Part shown: positions 1 to 9,084 of the stretch, one piece after another
How the letters are laid out: each line of letters opens with the position of its first letter
Numbering within the stretch: position 1 is the first letter of the stretch
From: Lachnospira sp. UBA4346
Lineage (GTDB): Bacteria; Bacillota; Clostridia; Lachnospirales; Lachnospiraceae
Assembly: GCA_002394205.1 (NCBI GenBank)
Contig: DGTC01000055.1
Location: forward strand, 75,235 to 139,234
Length of the DNA: 64,000 bases
Reading direction: 5' to 3'
The notes under the pieces: generated by a model
What the model was told of the DNA's origin: nothing
The model's input: only the letters and a program-made list of their open reading frames with translations
The model's database searches: none
Made by a program: the position numbers and the translations under genes

Positions 1-24
1 CTTTTAAAGGCATATGAAGCTCAA

Positions 25-68
25 AAAGCCTTGCCAGCGATACGAATTACGCATCCTGACAAGGCTTT
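25..68 (-). terminator. Intrinsic terminator of the siderophore operon
   Basis: The arms AAAGCCTTG (25-33) and CAAGGCTTT (60-68) pair. Read on the minus strand, the stem is followed by a short T run. It lies just past the stop of the binding-protein gene and ends the four-gene import operon. Confidence 0.75.
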
Positions 69-101
69 CTTAATTGATGAAACGCTACAATTATAATGAT
101 A

Positions 102-1193
102 TTACTTGTTCAAAAGTGATTTTTCCAAATCCTTTAACATCGTATCAAGTGCCTGGATACCACCTTCTGCTGTATACCATACATTTGGATGCTCAAGGTA
201 AACAATTCTATTATTCTTATAAGCATCTGTCTGCTTTACAAGATCATTTTCCATAATTTCCTTTGCCATCTTCGCACCCTGTGTTCCGATTGCACTATCT
301 CTATCCATTACAAAAATATAATCTGGATTCTGCGCAACAACTGTCTCAAAAGAAGATTCATTCCCATGTGTTGATGTAGAACCGCCGTTACCACCACGGC
401 CGCCACCATTACCGCCACGTTCAGAAGAACCATTTCCTCCCTTTTCAGAAGAACCACTCTTTTCTGAGGAACCTTGTGATGAAGCTGAAGAAGCTGTTAA
501 ATTATTAAATCCAATCTCAACGCCAATAATAGAGCATCTGCCGTCATTTCCAAGAAGATTAAAGCTGCCGCTTGTTGTCATACCGACAAGTGCTGTCTTA
601 TCCTTTGCAACTGCTGATAATGCTTCAATTCTCTTGTTGAAATCAGCAACCTTACTATCAACCTGTGATTCTAATCCAAACATCTTTGCAATGGTTGTTG
701 CATTCTTTGTTACACTTTTCACAACCCCAAGCTGTGTATCTGTTGCAAGGAATACAACTGGTGCAATTTCACTTAATGCATCATACGATGCTGCAAGTCT
801 TCCGCCGATAAAGATAACATCCGGTTCACATTCCATAACCGCTTCCATATCTGCTTCCTTAATTGTGCCAAGATTCTTAATATTCTTGTTATCTGCATAT
901 TTCTTTAAATAATCAATGGATGTATCTGCTGTTCCGACAACACGATCCCCCATACCTAAGCTGTCAATAATATCAAGCGATGCCAAATCCAAAATCGCAA
1001 TCTTCTGTGGATTATAAGGAACTTCCAATGAAATTTCCTCCTTGTTTCCATTTAAAGATGTAATTGTAACTGTGGCCGGTGTATTTGCCTCTGTTGCAGT
1101 TGTATCCTCTGCCTTCTTACCTGTTCCGCATGCCACCATACTAAATGCACATACTGTTGCTGCAAGCAGAACGCCCAATCGTTTGATTCTCAT
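102..1193 (-). CDS. Siderophore ABC transporter substrate-binding lipoprotein (YclQ/CeuE-like)
   Basis: 363-residue extracytoplasmic solute receptor of the Peripla_BP_2 (FecB/CeuE) type, predicted to hand a ferric siderophore to the permeases encoded upstream. The N-terminus is a lipoprotein signal with a lipobox ending at Cys22 (SMVAC). The start is supported by GGAGGAAATGAAAA just before the ATG. Family blocks are visible: KIAILDLASLDIIDSLG (64-80), PDVIFIGGR (about 124-132) and NPDYIFVMDR (about 289-298). Residues about 234-273 are a Ser/Glu/Gly-rich insert with SSEKSG/SSEKGGNG/SSERGGNG repeats; relatives have an ordinary inter-lobe segment there. It is the last gene of the order permease-permease-ATPase-receptor, as in Bacillus yclNOPQ. 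The substrate (petrobactin or another catecholate) is not shown by the sequence. Confidence 0.9.
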   Translation of the reverse strand: MRIKRLGVLLAATVCAFSMVACGTGKKAEDTTATEANTPATVTITSLNGNKEEISLEVPYNPQKIAILDLASLDIIDSLGMGDRVVGTADTSIDYLKKYADNKNIKNLGTIKEADMEAVMECEPDVIFIGGRLAASYDALSEIAPVVFLATDTQLGVVKSVTKNATTIAKMFGLESQVDSKVADFNKRIEALSAVAKDKTALVGMTTSGSFNLLGNDGRCSIIGVEIGFNNLTASSASSQGSSEKSGSSEKGGNGSSERGGNGGGRGGNGGSTSTHGNESSFETVVAQNPDYIFVMDRDSAIGTQGAKMAKEIMENDLVKQTDAYKNNRIVYLEHPNVWYTAEGGIQALDTMLKDLEKSLLNK

Positions 1194-1287
1194 TTTTCAT
1201 TTCCTCCATAAAATATTTGTTTCTATTCAGACAGTCTTTTTAGACTGTTTTGAATCATTAAAATTTTCCGACGCAAATTGTCGATGA

Positions 1288-2040
1288 TTAATAATAAATG
1301 GATAACGGTTTTCCCTCAATTTGCATAATTTCAAAATCAACATTGTAAATCTGTGAAAGTGTCTCTTTGTTAATCACTTCTTCTACGGTGCCAAATCTGG
1401 CAATTTTACCATCTTTAAATGCACAGATATAATCTGAATAAAATGCTGCATAATTGATTTCGTGCAATACTAAAATTACCGTTTTCCCCAATTCTTTGCA
1501 CAACTTCTGTACCGTCTTCATCAGACGCGTTGCATGATAAATGTCTAAGTTATTCGTTGGCTCATCAAGTAAGACATATTCTGTATCCTGTGCGATAACC
1601 ATCGCAATATAGGCACGTTGTCTTTGTCCGCCGGATAATTCATCAATAAATCTGTCTGCAAATTCTTCTAATTCCATATAAGCAATGGCTTCATCAATCT
1701 TTTGTTCATCTAACTGTGTTAATCTTCCGCCAGAATGTGGAAATCTGCCGAAGGCTACAAGTTCACGAACCGATAATTTCATCTGAATCTGATTCGTCTG
1801 TGTAAGAATTGCCAAATGTTTTGACAGTTCCTTGCTGTCCCATTTTTCAAGTGGTGTTCCTTCAAATGAAATGACACCACTATCCTTTGCAATCAATCTC
1901 GAAATCATTCCCATAACCGTTGATTTACCAGCTCCATTTGGACCAATTAAAGAGGTTACGCATCCCTTTGGTATCTCAAATGAAACACCATCTACGACAG
2001 TTTTTCCATCATATTTTTTCTTTAAATCTGATATTTTCAT
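1288..2040 (-). CDS. Siderophore ABC transporter ATP-binding protein (YclP/FepC-like)
   Basis: Cytoplasmic ATPase of a FecCD-type importer, 250 residues, the usual size. Walker A is GPNGAGKST, the signature is LSGGQRQR and Walker B is YVLLDEPTNNLD. An in-frame ATG lies eight codons earlier at 2064, but the ATG at 2040 is preceded by AAAGGAAATACA, so the shorter form starting MKISDLKKKYDG is preferred. It sits between the second permease and the binding protein and should energise the same transporter. Confidence 0.92.
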   Translation of the reverse strand: MKISDLKKKYDGKTVVDGVSFEIPKGCVTSLIGPNGAGKSTVMGMISRLIAKDSGVISFEGTPLEKWDSKELSKHLAILTQTNQIQMKLSVRELVAFGRFPHSGGRLTQLDEQKIDEAIAYMELEEFADRFIDELSGGQRQRAYIAMVIAQDTEYVLLDEPTNNLDIYHATRLMKTVQKLCKELGKTVILVLHEINYAAFYSDYICAFKDGKIARFGTVEEVINKETLSQIYNVDFEIMQIEGKPLSIYY

Positions 2041-2154
2041 TGTATTTCCTTTCCTGTCTGACATGCCTGCGGAATACTGTCTATCCGCACATAATTTGCG
2101 AATTCATTTGCCATTTACAATGCTTGTTTTCATATTGTTATTATCACTGCACTC

Positions 2155-3252
2155 TTATCTTCTCTTGCGCATCAACAAATAGAGGAAATACAAGCCGCCT
2201 CCAATCGTAATGAAGACACTAACCGGAACTGCATACGAAAATACGCGTTCAACGAGCATCTGACCGCCAATCAATACAATCATTCCAAACATCACAGAAC
2301 CTGTGATTAAATAAGAATGTCTATATGTCTGAAAGAGCTGTCTTGACAAATTCGCAATAATTAGTCCTAAGAATGCCAACGGTCCTACAAGTGCTGTCGC
2401 AATCGAAATGCACAGAGTATCTGCCAATAATATTTTGCGAATACATTTATCATAATCCACACCTAAGTTAATCGCCTGCTCTTTTCCTAGTGAGAGTACA
2501 TCAAGCAATGCCAATTCTTTACGAAATACAAATGCTATCACACATAGCAATATGGCTGATAATCCAATTAATTCCGCACGAACATTGCTAAAACTTGCAA
2601 CTAATGTTGTTAACAATGTGTCATACTCATTTGGGTCCATAATTCTTGTAAGCGTTGACTGTATACTCGAAAAAAAGGATGTCAATACAGTACCTATCAA
2701 TAACACATATAACACATTATGATTCGTTAATTTGAATAAATAGCTGTAAATAAATGTCGCAATGACACCCATCACACATAAATCAATTGCAAAACTGATT
2801 CGTGAATCTGCAATGAGAATACTTCCTGAACCCAAAAAGAATACAACTGCTGTATGAATTAAGGTATATAATGCATCCATTCCCAACAGACAAGGTGTTA
2901 CGATGGTGTTTTGTATTACTGTCTGAAATGTAATTGCAGCTCCGCCAATTGCAACGGCTGTTACCAGCATTGCAAGCAGCTTCGGAACACGAATTTTCAT
3001 TGCATATCGAAACAGGCGCGGATTATGAAACTTAACTCCGATAAACAGATACGCACATGATACAGCAATTACTAACAGTGCCATAATCGCAACCGTAATA
3101 TATTTCTTTCTTGCTCTTGCACGAACAGTCGCTTTATAAGATGCCTGCGTCCGCTGCTTATTTTTTTGTTGATGAAGCAGTGACTGTACTTGTCCGTTAT
3201 TTTCCTCATTTGGAGATTGTACAAACTGTCCTTCCCCGAATGTATTATCCAT
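2155..3252 (-). CDS. Iron-siderophore ABC permease, second subunit (YclO-like)
   Basis: FecCD-family permease, 365 residues, with about nine to ten hydrophobic segments after a charged cytoplasmic N-terminal tail of roughly 50 residues. The reading frame is open to an ATG at 3321, but the start at 3252 has AGGAGA at proper spacing and forms ATGGATAA with the stop of the upstream permease, a translational-coupling arrangement. FecCD blocks such as GGAAITFQTVIQN (substrate pathway) and LGVDYDKCIRKILLADTL (ATPase-contact loop) are present. It should form the heterodimeric channel with the permease at 3245-4288. Confidence 0.9.
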   Translation of the reverse strand: MDNTFGEGQFVQSPNEENNGQVQSLLHQQKNKQRTQASYKATVRARARKKYITVAIMALLVIAVSCAYLFIGVKFHNPRLFRYAMKIRVPKLLAMLVTAVAIGGAAITFQTVIQNTIVTPCLLGMDALYTLIHTAVVFFLGSGSILIADSRISFAIDLCVMGVIATFIYSYLFKLTNHNVLYVLLIGTVLTSFFSSIQSTLTRIMDPNEYDTLLTTLVASFSNVRAELIGLSAILLCVIAFVFRKELALLDVLSLGKEQAINLGVDYDKCIRKILLADTLCISIATALVGPLAFLGLIIANLSRQLFQTYRHSYLITGSVMFGMIVLIGGQMLVERVFSYAVPVSVFITIGGGLYFLYLLMRKRR

Positions 3253-4288
3253 TAATGATTTCTCCTTTCTGGAAAAATTTCTTGATACTTTCTCTGTTAA
3301 TGACAACCGCTTTTCTGCCATGCTTTAAACGGTAAATAAGTAAGCCGATAAACAATATGCTTCCTAATACGCCCACAATTAATTCAATTGGCAGCTCATA
3401 TGGTGCAATAATGATACGACCTAACATATCACACACAAGCACGAAGATTGCGCCAAACAGTGCTGTGTCAATGAGCGTTCCACGGATTTTATCTCCTTTA
3501 AACATGGCAACAATATTCGGAACGATTAATCCGATATAAGAAATAGAACCGACCACAACAACAATCGATGCCGTAATCATCGCTGCAATACTAAGTCCTC
3601 CAAATAATACGAGATTATAAGATACACCAAGATTTTTTGAAAAATCTCTTCCCATTCCAACAATGTTAAAATGATTTGCAAATATAAATGCAAGCACAAC
3701 CAATGGAATCGTCAGATATACGATTTCATATCTTCCACGAAGCACCATTGAAAAGTGTCCTACCAACCATGTAGACAACGCCTGTGTCATTTCAAATTTA
3801 TACGCCAGAAAATTGGTTGTTCCTGTAATAATATTTCCAAACATAATTCCAACAAGTGGCACCATTACAACATCTTTAAATTGAATTCTCTGTATGAAAT
3901 AAACGAAAATCCATGTTCCTAAAATCGCAAATATAAATGCAAATACGGCTCTGCTCATCAATGTTGAATTTGGTAAAAATACCAGTGCAATCAAGATTCC
4001 AAACTGTGCTGATGAAATGGTTGCCCCTGTCGTTGGTGATACGAATTTGTTCATACATAATTGCTGCATAATCAGTCCCGCAACGCTCATTCCAAAACCG
4101 GTACATAAGATTGCAAGCAGTCTTGGCAATCGTGATACCAGAAAGATATACCATTGTTCTGAATTGCCTGATAGTAATTCACCAAAGCGAATATCAATGA
4201 CTCCAACAAATAAAGAGCATATCGACAATACAAGCAGGATCACTGCAAGTACAATCGTCATTTTGCTTTGTTTTAAGATTGCTTTCAT
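3245..4288 (-). CDS. Iron-siderophore ABC permease, first subunit (YclN-like)
   Basis: FecCD-family integral membrane protein, 347 residues, first gene of the import operon. The hallmark block GFGMSVAGLIMQQLCMNKFV and the C-terminal LGVSYNLVLFGGLSIAA coupling region are present. A strong CGGAGGAATAT ribosome binding site precedes the ATG. The upstream 230 bp holds a promoter, a palindromic operator and an unusually early hairpin (see those entries), so expression is probably controlled at this point by the HxlR-type regulator encoded next door. Confidence 0.92.
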   Translation of the reverse strand: MKAILKQSKMTIVLAVILLVLSICSLFVGVIDIRFGELLSGNSEQWYIFLVSRLPRLLAILCTGFGMSVAGLIMQQLCMNKFVSPTTGATISSAQFGILIALVFLPNSTLMSRAVFAFIFAILGTWIFVYFIQRIQFKDVVMVPLVGIMFGNIITGTTNFLAYKFEMTQALSTWLVGHFSMVLRGRYEIVYLTIPLVVLAFIFANHFNIVGMGRDFSKNLGVSYNLVLFGGLSIAAMITASIVVVVGSISYIGLIVPNIVAMFKGDKIRGTLIDTALFGAIFVLVCDMLGRIIIAPYELPIELIVGVLGSILFIGLLIYRLKHGRKAVVINRESIKKFFQKGEIING

Positions 4289-4392
4289 ATATTCCTCCGA
4301 TTATTATTTATACTTTTATGTTTTTTATTTCTATCTTATGTTTTAATTGTCTTATTATCATTAGTTTTAACTAACCTTTGTATGAAAAAAAA

Positions 4393-4408
4393 GTTGCTTT
4401 ACCGCAAC
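4393..4408 (-). terminator. Hairpin with U-run at the start of the siderophore operon leader
   Basis: On the minus strand GTTGC-GGTAAA-GCAAC is followed by eight T residues, a compact intrinsic-terminator form. It lies about 10 nt after the -10 box at 4416-4421. It is therefore either the terminator of the hxlR-type gene with a further promoter downstream, or a very early attenuator. Confidence 0.6.
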
Positions 4409-4415
4409 ACGCTGG

Positions 4416-4444
4416 ATTATATCTGACATTTGTGTATCTTGCAA
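4416..4444 (-). promoter_or_regulatory. Promoter upstream of the siderophore operon
   Basis: TTGCAA (4439-4444) and TATAAT (4416-4421) are separated by 17 nt and direct transcription on the minus strand toward the permease genes. The -35 box lies directly next to the palindrome at 4447-4464. Confidence 0.65.
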
Positions 4445-4446
4445 TA

Positions 4447-4464
4447 ACTTACTTTTTGGTAAGT
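4447..4464. promoter_or_regulatory. Putative HxlR-family operator
   Basis: Perfect dyad ACTTAC-N6-GTAAGT adjacent to the -35 box. HxlR/YodB-type regulators are known to bind dyads of the ACTTAC/GTAAGT kind, and an HxlR-type gene ends 57 bp away. Assigning this site to that protein is inference. Confidence 0.6.
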
Positions 4465-4520
4465 ATACTTTTCCTATCAATTTACTGTGTTATTTCTTCT
4501 ATCTGATTTTGCTTTCACAC

Positions 4521-4862
4521 TTATTTTAATGTGATATGATTTTTCTTTGCATAATCCTGTGCAAAGGAACATATTTCCCGTAGTAACGGAATCAATTTTT
4601 GGTATTCCGGATTCATTTCATAAACAATGACTTTGGGCGGATTATTTTCAATAATATGTTTTACAATGATATGATTTTCCTCAAGCTCTTTCAGCTGTGA
4701 AGTTAATACTTTATGCGATATATCCTGAATGGATTTTGATAACAGGGAAAATCGATTATCTCCCTCTAATATATGCCACAAAATTCTTAACTTCCATTTA
4801 CCACCGATAATATCGTGATTTAATACCAATGCGCAATCATACGAATCTTTCACTTTTCCCAT
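4521..4862 (-). CDS. HxlR-family transcriptional regulator
   Basis: 113-residue winged-helix protein with the family pattern: CALVLNHDIIGGKWKLRILWHIL, then FSLLSKSIQDISHKVLTSQLKELEENHII as recognition helix and wing entry, then the dimerisation helices. The ATG is preceded by GGAGGCAAAATGTT. It lies directly upstream of the siderophore operon in the same direction and probably regulates it. Members of this family often sense redox or electrophile stress through a cysteine near the N-terminus; Cys10 is present here, but the signal is unknown. Confidence 0.88.
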   Translation of the reverse strand: MGKVKDSYDCALVLNHDIIGGKWKLRILWHILEGDNRFSLLSKSIQDISHKVLTSQLKELEENHIIVKHIIENNPPKVIVYEMNPEYQKLIPLLREICSFAQDYAKKNHITLK

Positions 4863-5000
4863 AACATTTTGCCTCCTTTTTTAGCCTGTTCTATGCAATT
4901 CCATTTCTATTTGTTTTCCTAATTTATTTTCAATTCTTTTTTTTTATTCTTATATGATATTGACAAAAATATCTTACCGTTCTTTCGCACCCGATTGGCA

Positions 5001-5255
5001 TGATATAATGAGCGCAGAAAAAAGCAAGCGACACCGAAAGGTGGCATTTGTTTTTTTCAAGCCATTAACGAGAAAACACAGCTACGAAGTAGCGAAAAAG
5101 CACGAAGTGCGGGTTTTCGAGTGTATATATGATACAATGAGCGCAGAAAAAAACAAGCGACACCGAAAGATGGCATTTGTTTTTTTTAAGCCATTAACGA
5201 GAAAACCAAGCTACGAAGTAGCTGAGAAAGCACGAAGTGCGGGTTTTCGAGTATA
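5001..5255 (+). repeat. Tandem copy of a hairpin-rich interspersed repeat (2 units)
   Basis: Two units (5001-5129 and 5130-5255) are nearly identical. Each contains CACCGAAAGGTG (GNRA-capped hairpin, degenerate in unit 2), a T-rich stretch, GCTAC-GAA-GTAGC and GCAC-GAA-GTGC triloop hairpins, and an outer GAAAAC/GTTTTC stem. An inverted, diverged third copy begins at 63911 and runs off the window. One frame is open across both units and would encode FVFFKPLTRK-x-SYEVA repeats. Whether this is a coding element or a mobile structured repeat is not settled. Confidence 0.75.
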
Positions 5256-5279
5256 TGATATAACAACAAAACAAAATAA

Positions 5280-5320
5280 GTAGCTATTCTGAAGTTGGAT
5301 TTACACTTTAGAATAGCTAC
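5280..5320 (-). terminator. Terminator of the aminotransferase gene
   Basis: Arms GTAGCTATTCT (5280-5290) and AGAATAGCTAC (5310-5320) form an 11-bp stem. On the minus strand the stem is followed by TTATTTTGTTTTG. It lies downstream of the aminotransferase stop. Confidence 0.65.
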
Positions 5321-5442
5321 TCACTCGTGGGTATCATATAATGAATTCAAATGAAATGCAAGAAAAAATATCACGATATTGATATATTTTTCACTTAATG
5401 ATAAAACTTATCATTAAATATAGCAACATCTTTCTAAATTGT

Positions 5443-6642
5443 TCATTGCATATCATCATATTTTTCTTTCAATCGCTTAAACGCTGCAAAAGAACGTTCA
5501 ATCATATCATAATCGACACAATAAGAAACTCTTGCATATCCCGGACAACCAAATCCTGTTGCAGATACGATTAGAATATCCTCTTCCTTCGCCTTTTCAC
5601 AGAACGCATCTGCATCATCTTCTAATGCCTTTACAAACATATAAAATGCCCCCTGTGGCTTAAAACATGTATATCCTAATTCTGTCAAACCATTGTATAA
5701 CAAGTCTCTGTTTTTCTTATATGCATCAATATCTCCTGTTTGACCAACGCATTTTACAAGCATCTTTTGGAAAATACTAGGTGCACATACATATCCTAAT
5801 GCACGGCCTGCACCACAAATTGCTGCATACAGACGTTTACTTTCATAGGCTTCATCCGGTACAATCACAAATCCAATTCGCTCTCCCGGAAGTGATAAAG
5901 ACTTACTATAAGAGTAACATACAAGTGTATTCGCATAATATTTTGTTACATAAGGTACTTCGATTCCATCATATGCAATTTCACGATATGGTTCATCTGT
6001 AATAAGAAATATCTGCGTACCATATTCCTGTTGTTTCTTCTCTAACAGTGCTGCCAGCTTCTCAATTGTCTGTGCTGAATATACAGCTCCTGATGGATTA
6101 TTTGGCGAATTAATAATAATGCCTTTTGTGTGTGCTGTAATTCTCTCTTCTAACGCTGCAAAATCAATTTGAAAACTTGTCGTTTCTGCCGGAACAATGA
6201 CTAACTTTGCACCTGCACCTTCTACGAATACTTTGTACTCCGGGAAGAATGGTGCAATCGTTATAAATTCATCCTCCTCAGATGTAGTCAACGCACGAAA
6301 ACACAATGAAAGAGAAGCAGCGGCTCCCATTGTCATATAGAAATTATCCGCTGTAAATGTTGTTGCATAGGTCTTATTCAAATATACTGCAATCGCATCT
6401 CTCGTTTCAAAATCACCTTGTGCAGATGTATAACCATGCACAGAAATAGAATCGTGTGTATCCATAATTTCTTTTAGTGTTTCATTTACAATTGCAGGTG
6501 CCGGAACTGTTGGATTGCCCAAGCTAAAATCATATACATTCTCAGCTCCAATCTCAGCAGCCCGTTTTTTACCAAATTCAAACAACTCTCGGATTGCTGA
6601 TCGTTTGCTTCCCAATTCATACATTTTCTCTGATATCATCAT
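5443..6642 (-). CDS. Pyridoxal-phosphate aminotransferase, class I/II (aspartate aminotransferase-like)
   Basis: 399-residue fold-type I aminotransferase that should transfer the amino group of an amino acid to a 2-oxo acid in the cytoplasm. Visible motifs are VYDFSLGNPTVPAP at the N-terminus, INSPNNPSGAVYS (substrate and cofactor binding), ITDEPYREIAYDG, and SYSKSLSLPGERIGF with Lys247 as the Schiff-base lysine. The start is one of two adjacent ATGs preceded by GGGGAATATAG. The gene stands alone between the repeat element and the centromere region. The exact substrate pair cannot be told from sequence. Confidence 0.85.
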   Translation of the reverse strand: MMISEKMYELGSKRSAIRELFEFGKKRAAEIGAENVYDFSLGNPTVPAPAIVNETLKEIMDTHDSISVHGYTSAQGDFETRDAIAVYLNKTYATTFTADNFYMTMGAAASLSLCFRALTTSEEDEFITIAPFFPEYKVFVEGAGAKLVIVPAETTSFQIDFAALEERITAHTKGIIINSPNNPSGAVYSAQTIEKLAALLEKKQQEYGTQIFLITDEPYREIAYDGIEVPYVTKYYANTLVCYSYSKSLSLPGERIGFVIVPDEAYESKRLYAAICGAGRALGYVCAPSIFQKMLVKCVGQTGDIDAYKKNRDLLYNGLTELGYTCFKPQGAFYMFVKALEDDADAFCEKAKEEDILIVSATGFGCPGYARVSYCVDYDMIERSFAAFKRLKEKYDDMQ

Positions 6643-6659
6643 CTATATTCCCCATTTCT

Positions 6660-8180
6660 TAACCTTGTAATCTTAGTATCATATTTTATGCACTATGATA
6701 TATATTTTAACGCTGTAACGTGCAAAACACAAGTATAAGTTATAGTGTATATATAGAATATATGTTCTCGTTTCTGTTTTGTCTGGATTACGTTTATCTT
6801 CTATTTATATCCTTATATTTTATAACCAATATTATATTATGATAAACTGCGTTCTTTTTTGAATTACTTTTTAATTTCCCATTTATCTTTGTATTTTTAT
6901 TATTAGTTATATTGTATAGTGAACTCAGTTCACCATCAGATTATTTTTAAATTTTCATTTGTCTTTATATTTTTATATCATAGTGGGTATTCATTTTGTT
7001 TTTCTGACGTTTATTAAATTATTTTATTATCCATTCAATTTGAACTCAGTTCATTTTATAGTTCCTATCATTATTCTATCCATTTTTTATTTCTTGTTCA
7101 TCATTCCAATTTTGTACATCTACATAATCTGAATTATTTTTGTTGCATTTTCTCTTTAAAACATGTAAAAACAAATAGAAAATGTATATAGTATATGAAT
7201 CCTTCAATTACAATGTATATCTTTGTATAACTTATTTTTCTCTAGCAGTCTAATAATCCACTTGAAAATTTTTGAACTGAGTTCATTTTTGTATTTAAAT
7301 TTATTAGATTCTTTCATATGTTTCTTTCATATTTTTTCAAATTATTTATTATACAATTTACTACCAATCAGTATAACAACATTTGTTATAAATTAAACTG
7401 GTATTACATAACGCATTGAATCAGCCTGGATTATTAATCTCTCTAATATATTAAATTATCGGCAAAATATTTTGAACTCAGTTCAAATTTTATCTAAATC
7501 ACACTTCATATACAACATATTATTTCAATACATTACGAAATTATCTCTATTCTCATCATACGAATCCAACTCTTATAAATATATAGTGTTTACAAGTTAT
7601 AATCATCTAATTAAAAACTGGAAGAATCTACATGTTCATCTATATATTTATTGAACTGAGTTCAATTTAGATTAACAAGTACACTGTAAATCGTTTCAAA
7701 TTTCTTCTGATGATATATAACAATTTCACTATAAAAGTAAGATATACATGGTAATAAGATATTTTACACACCATACCATTACTTAGAATATACTCCACAT
7801 ATAAAATCATCTTCTTTCTCCAATTTTATCGTTATTCATACATAATATACTTAAAAATTTTGAACTGAGTTCAACTATGATTTACAAAACAATTACGCTT
7901 ACTAATATTTTATTGCTACAAATTCGTTTTCTTATCCAATATATAAATTTGTACTTATATTTTGAACTCAGTTCATACACATATCACATAATTTATACAT
8001 AGTGCAGTAGTGGTGATTATTTTCTTTACTAATTCACCATCCAATATAAATACCTCTATATGTAAATTTTCCAATTATCAATCGAATATCGTAAGCTGTT
8101 ATATACGTTTATAAGTGAACTGAGTTCAAAATATAATGAAAAATATAGTGTATAAAAGAACAAAATTTCCCATTTAACCT
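6660..8180. other. Putative centromere: array of eight parS-like palindromes
   Basis: This 1.5-kb, very AT-rich stretch has no convincing gene. It contains eight perfect copies of TGAACTSAGTTCA: 6920-6932, 7041-7053, 7273-7285, 7473-7485, 7652-7664, 7861-7873, 7963-7975 and 8116-8128. The central base is C in four copies and G in four, so the sites lie in both orientations. Spacing is irregular (102-232 bp). The array ends just before the parA promoter. It is the likely binding region for the ParB-like protein encoded downstream. The motif differs from the Bacillus parS consensus. Confidence 0.8.
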
Positions 8181-8207
8181 TGTTTTTCCAGAAAAATGCT
8201 GTATAAT
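8180..8207 (+). promoter_or_regulatory. parAB promoter
   Basis: TTGTTT (8180-8185) and TATAAT (8202-8207) are 16 nt apart, 50 bp before the parA start and 51 bp after the last parS-like palindrome. Autoregulation by ParA or ParB is plausible but not shown. Confidence 0.6.
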
Positions 8208-8257
8208 AGATTATAAGAGTATATAATTTAATTAAAATATTAAGAAACGGAGAACAT

Positions 8258-9082
8258 ATGGCTCAGGTAATTAGTTTTATAAATGAAAAAGGAGGCGTTG
8301 GTAAATCAACCTCTGCAATAACAATTTCACAGATTCTGGCTATTTCAGGTTATAAAATCTTAATTATAGACTTAGATCCCCAGATGAACACATCTAAAGT
8401 TTTTGGTGTACAAGATGATAATCTTATTGATTATGAACATTTGTTCTGCAACAAACAAACGGATAAAGAATCTGTTCAAAAATATATTATGGAAACAGAA
8501 CACAAAAATATTTCTTTATTATCAGCTTCCAGAGAATTAAATCAATTAATTTATAAGATATATGATATTAGTAAGACTGAGAGTGTAGAATTGTACTTAA
8601 AACATAATCTGGAACTTCTCGGCGATACATATGATTATATTATTATTGATAATTCACCATTTAAGTCTTACTTAACATCCTGTGCAATTATTGCCAGTGA
8701 TAAAATTATTACACCTGTAAATGTAGATAATTTTTCTTATGATGGTTTAATGTCATTATTTGATACAATAGAAGAATTAAATACAAAATATTCGCTTCAT
8801 ATTGAGTTTGCCGGACTTTTTATGACACGTATCACAGGCAGAACAACAATTTACAAGCAAATGTTTGAAGATTATGAAAATATGTTTGGCGATAATTTCA
8901 TTCCTGTATCTATTCGCAATTGTATTGCTGTTAGTGAATCGAACACCACATTTGAACCACTTCTTACGTATGACAAAAAATGTACAGCAGCACAAGATTA
9001 TATCGAACTTGTCAACTATTTAGGTCTAATGGATAACAAACATTTTCGTGAGCTTGCTAAATATCTGAAGGGGGATAACTAA
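8258..9082 (+). CDS. parA: ParA-family partition ATPase
   Basis: 274-residue MinD/ParA-type ATPase. The deviant Walker A KGGVGKST spans residues 11-18 with the signature Lys11, Walker A' is IIDLDPQMNTS (37-47) and Walker B is YDYIIIDNSP (125-134). It has no N-terminal HTH, so it resembles the Soj/type Ib size class rather than P1 ParA. It should drive segregation of this replicon with the ParB-like protein encoded 2 nt downstream. AACGGAGAACAT precedes the ATG. Codon use is as AT-rich as its neighbours. Confidence 0.92.
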   Translation: MAQVISFINEKGGVGKSTSAITISQILAISGYKILIIDLDPQMNTSKVFGVQDDNLIDYEHLFCNKQTDKESVQKYIMETEHKNISLLSASRELNQLIYKIYDISKTESVELYLKHNLELLGDTYDYIIIDNSPFKSYLTSCAIIASDKIITPVNVDNFSYDGLMSLFDTIEELNTKYSLHIEFAGLFMTRITGRTTIYKQMFEDYENMFGDNFIPVSIRNCIAVSESNTTFEPLLTYDKKCTAAQDYIELVNYLGLMDNKHFRELAKYLKGDN

Positions 9083-9084
9083 AA

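Noticed and set aside
7472..7654. 60-codon plus-strand frame in the centromere region
   Set aside because: It has no ribosome binding site, a Tyr/Asn/Ile-rich composition typical of AT-rich DNA, and it overlaps parS-like palindromes.
6900..8130. Repeated palindrome array as a CRISPR array
   Set aside because: Repeats are only 13 bp, spacing varies from 102 to 232 bp, orientation varies and no cas gene is present.
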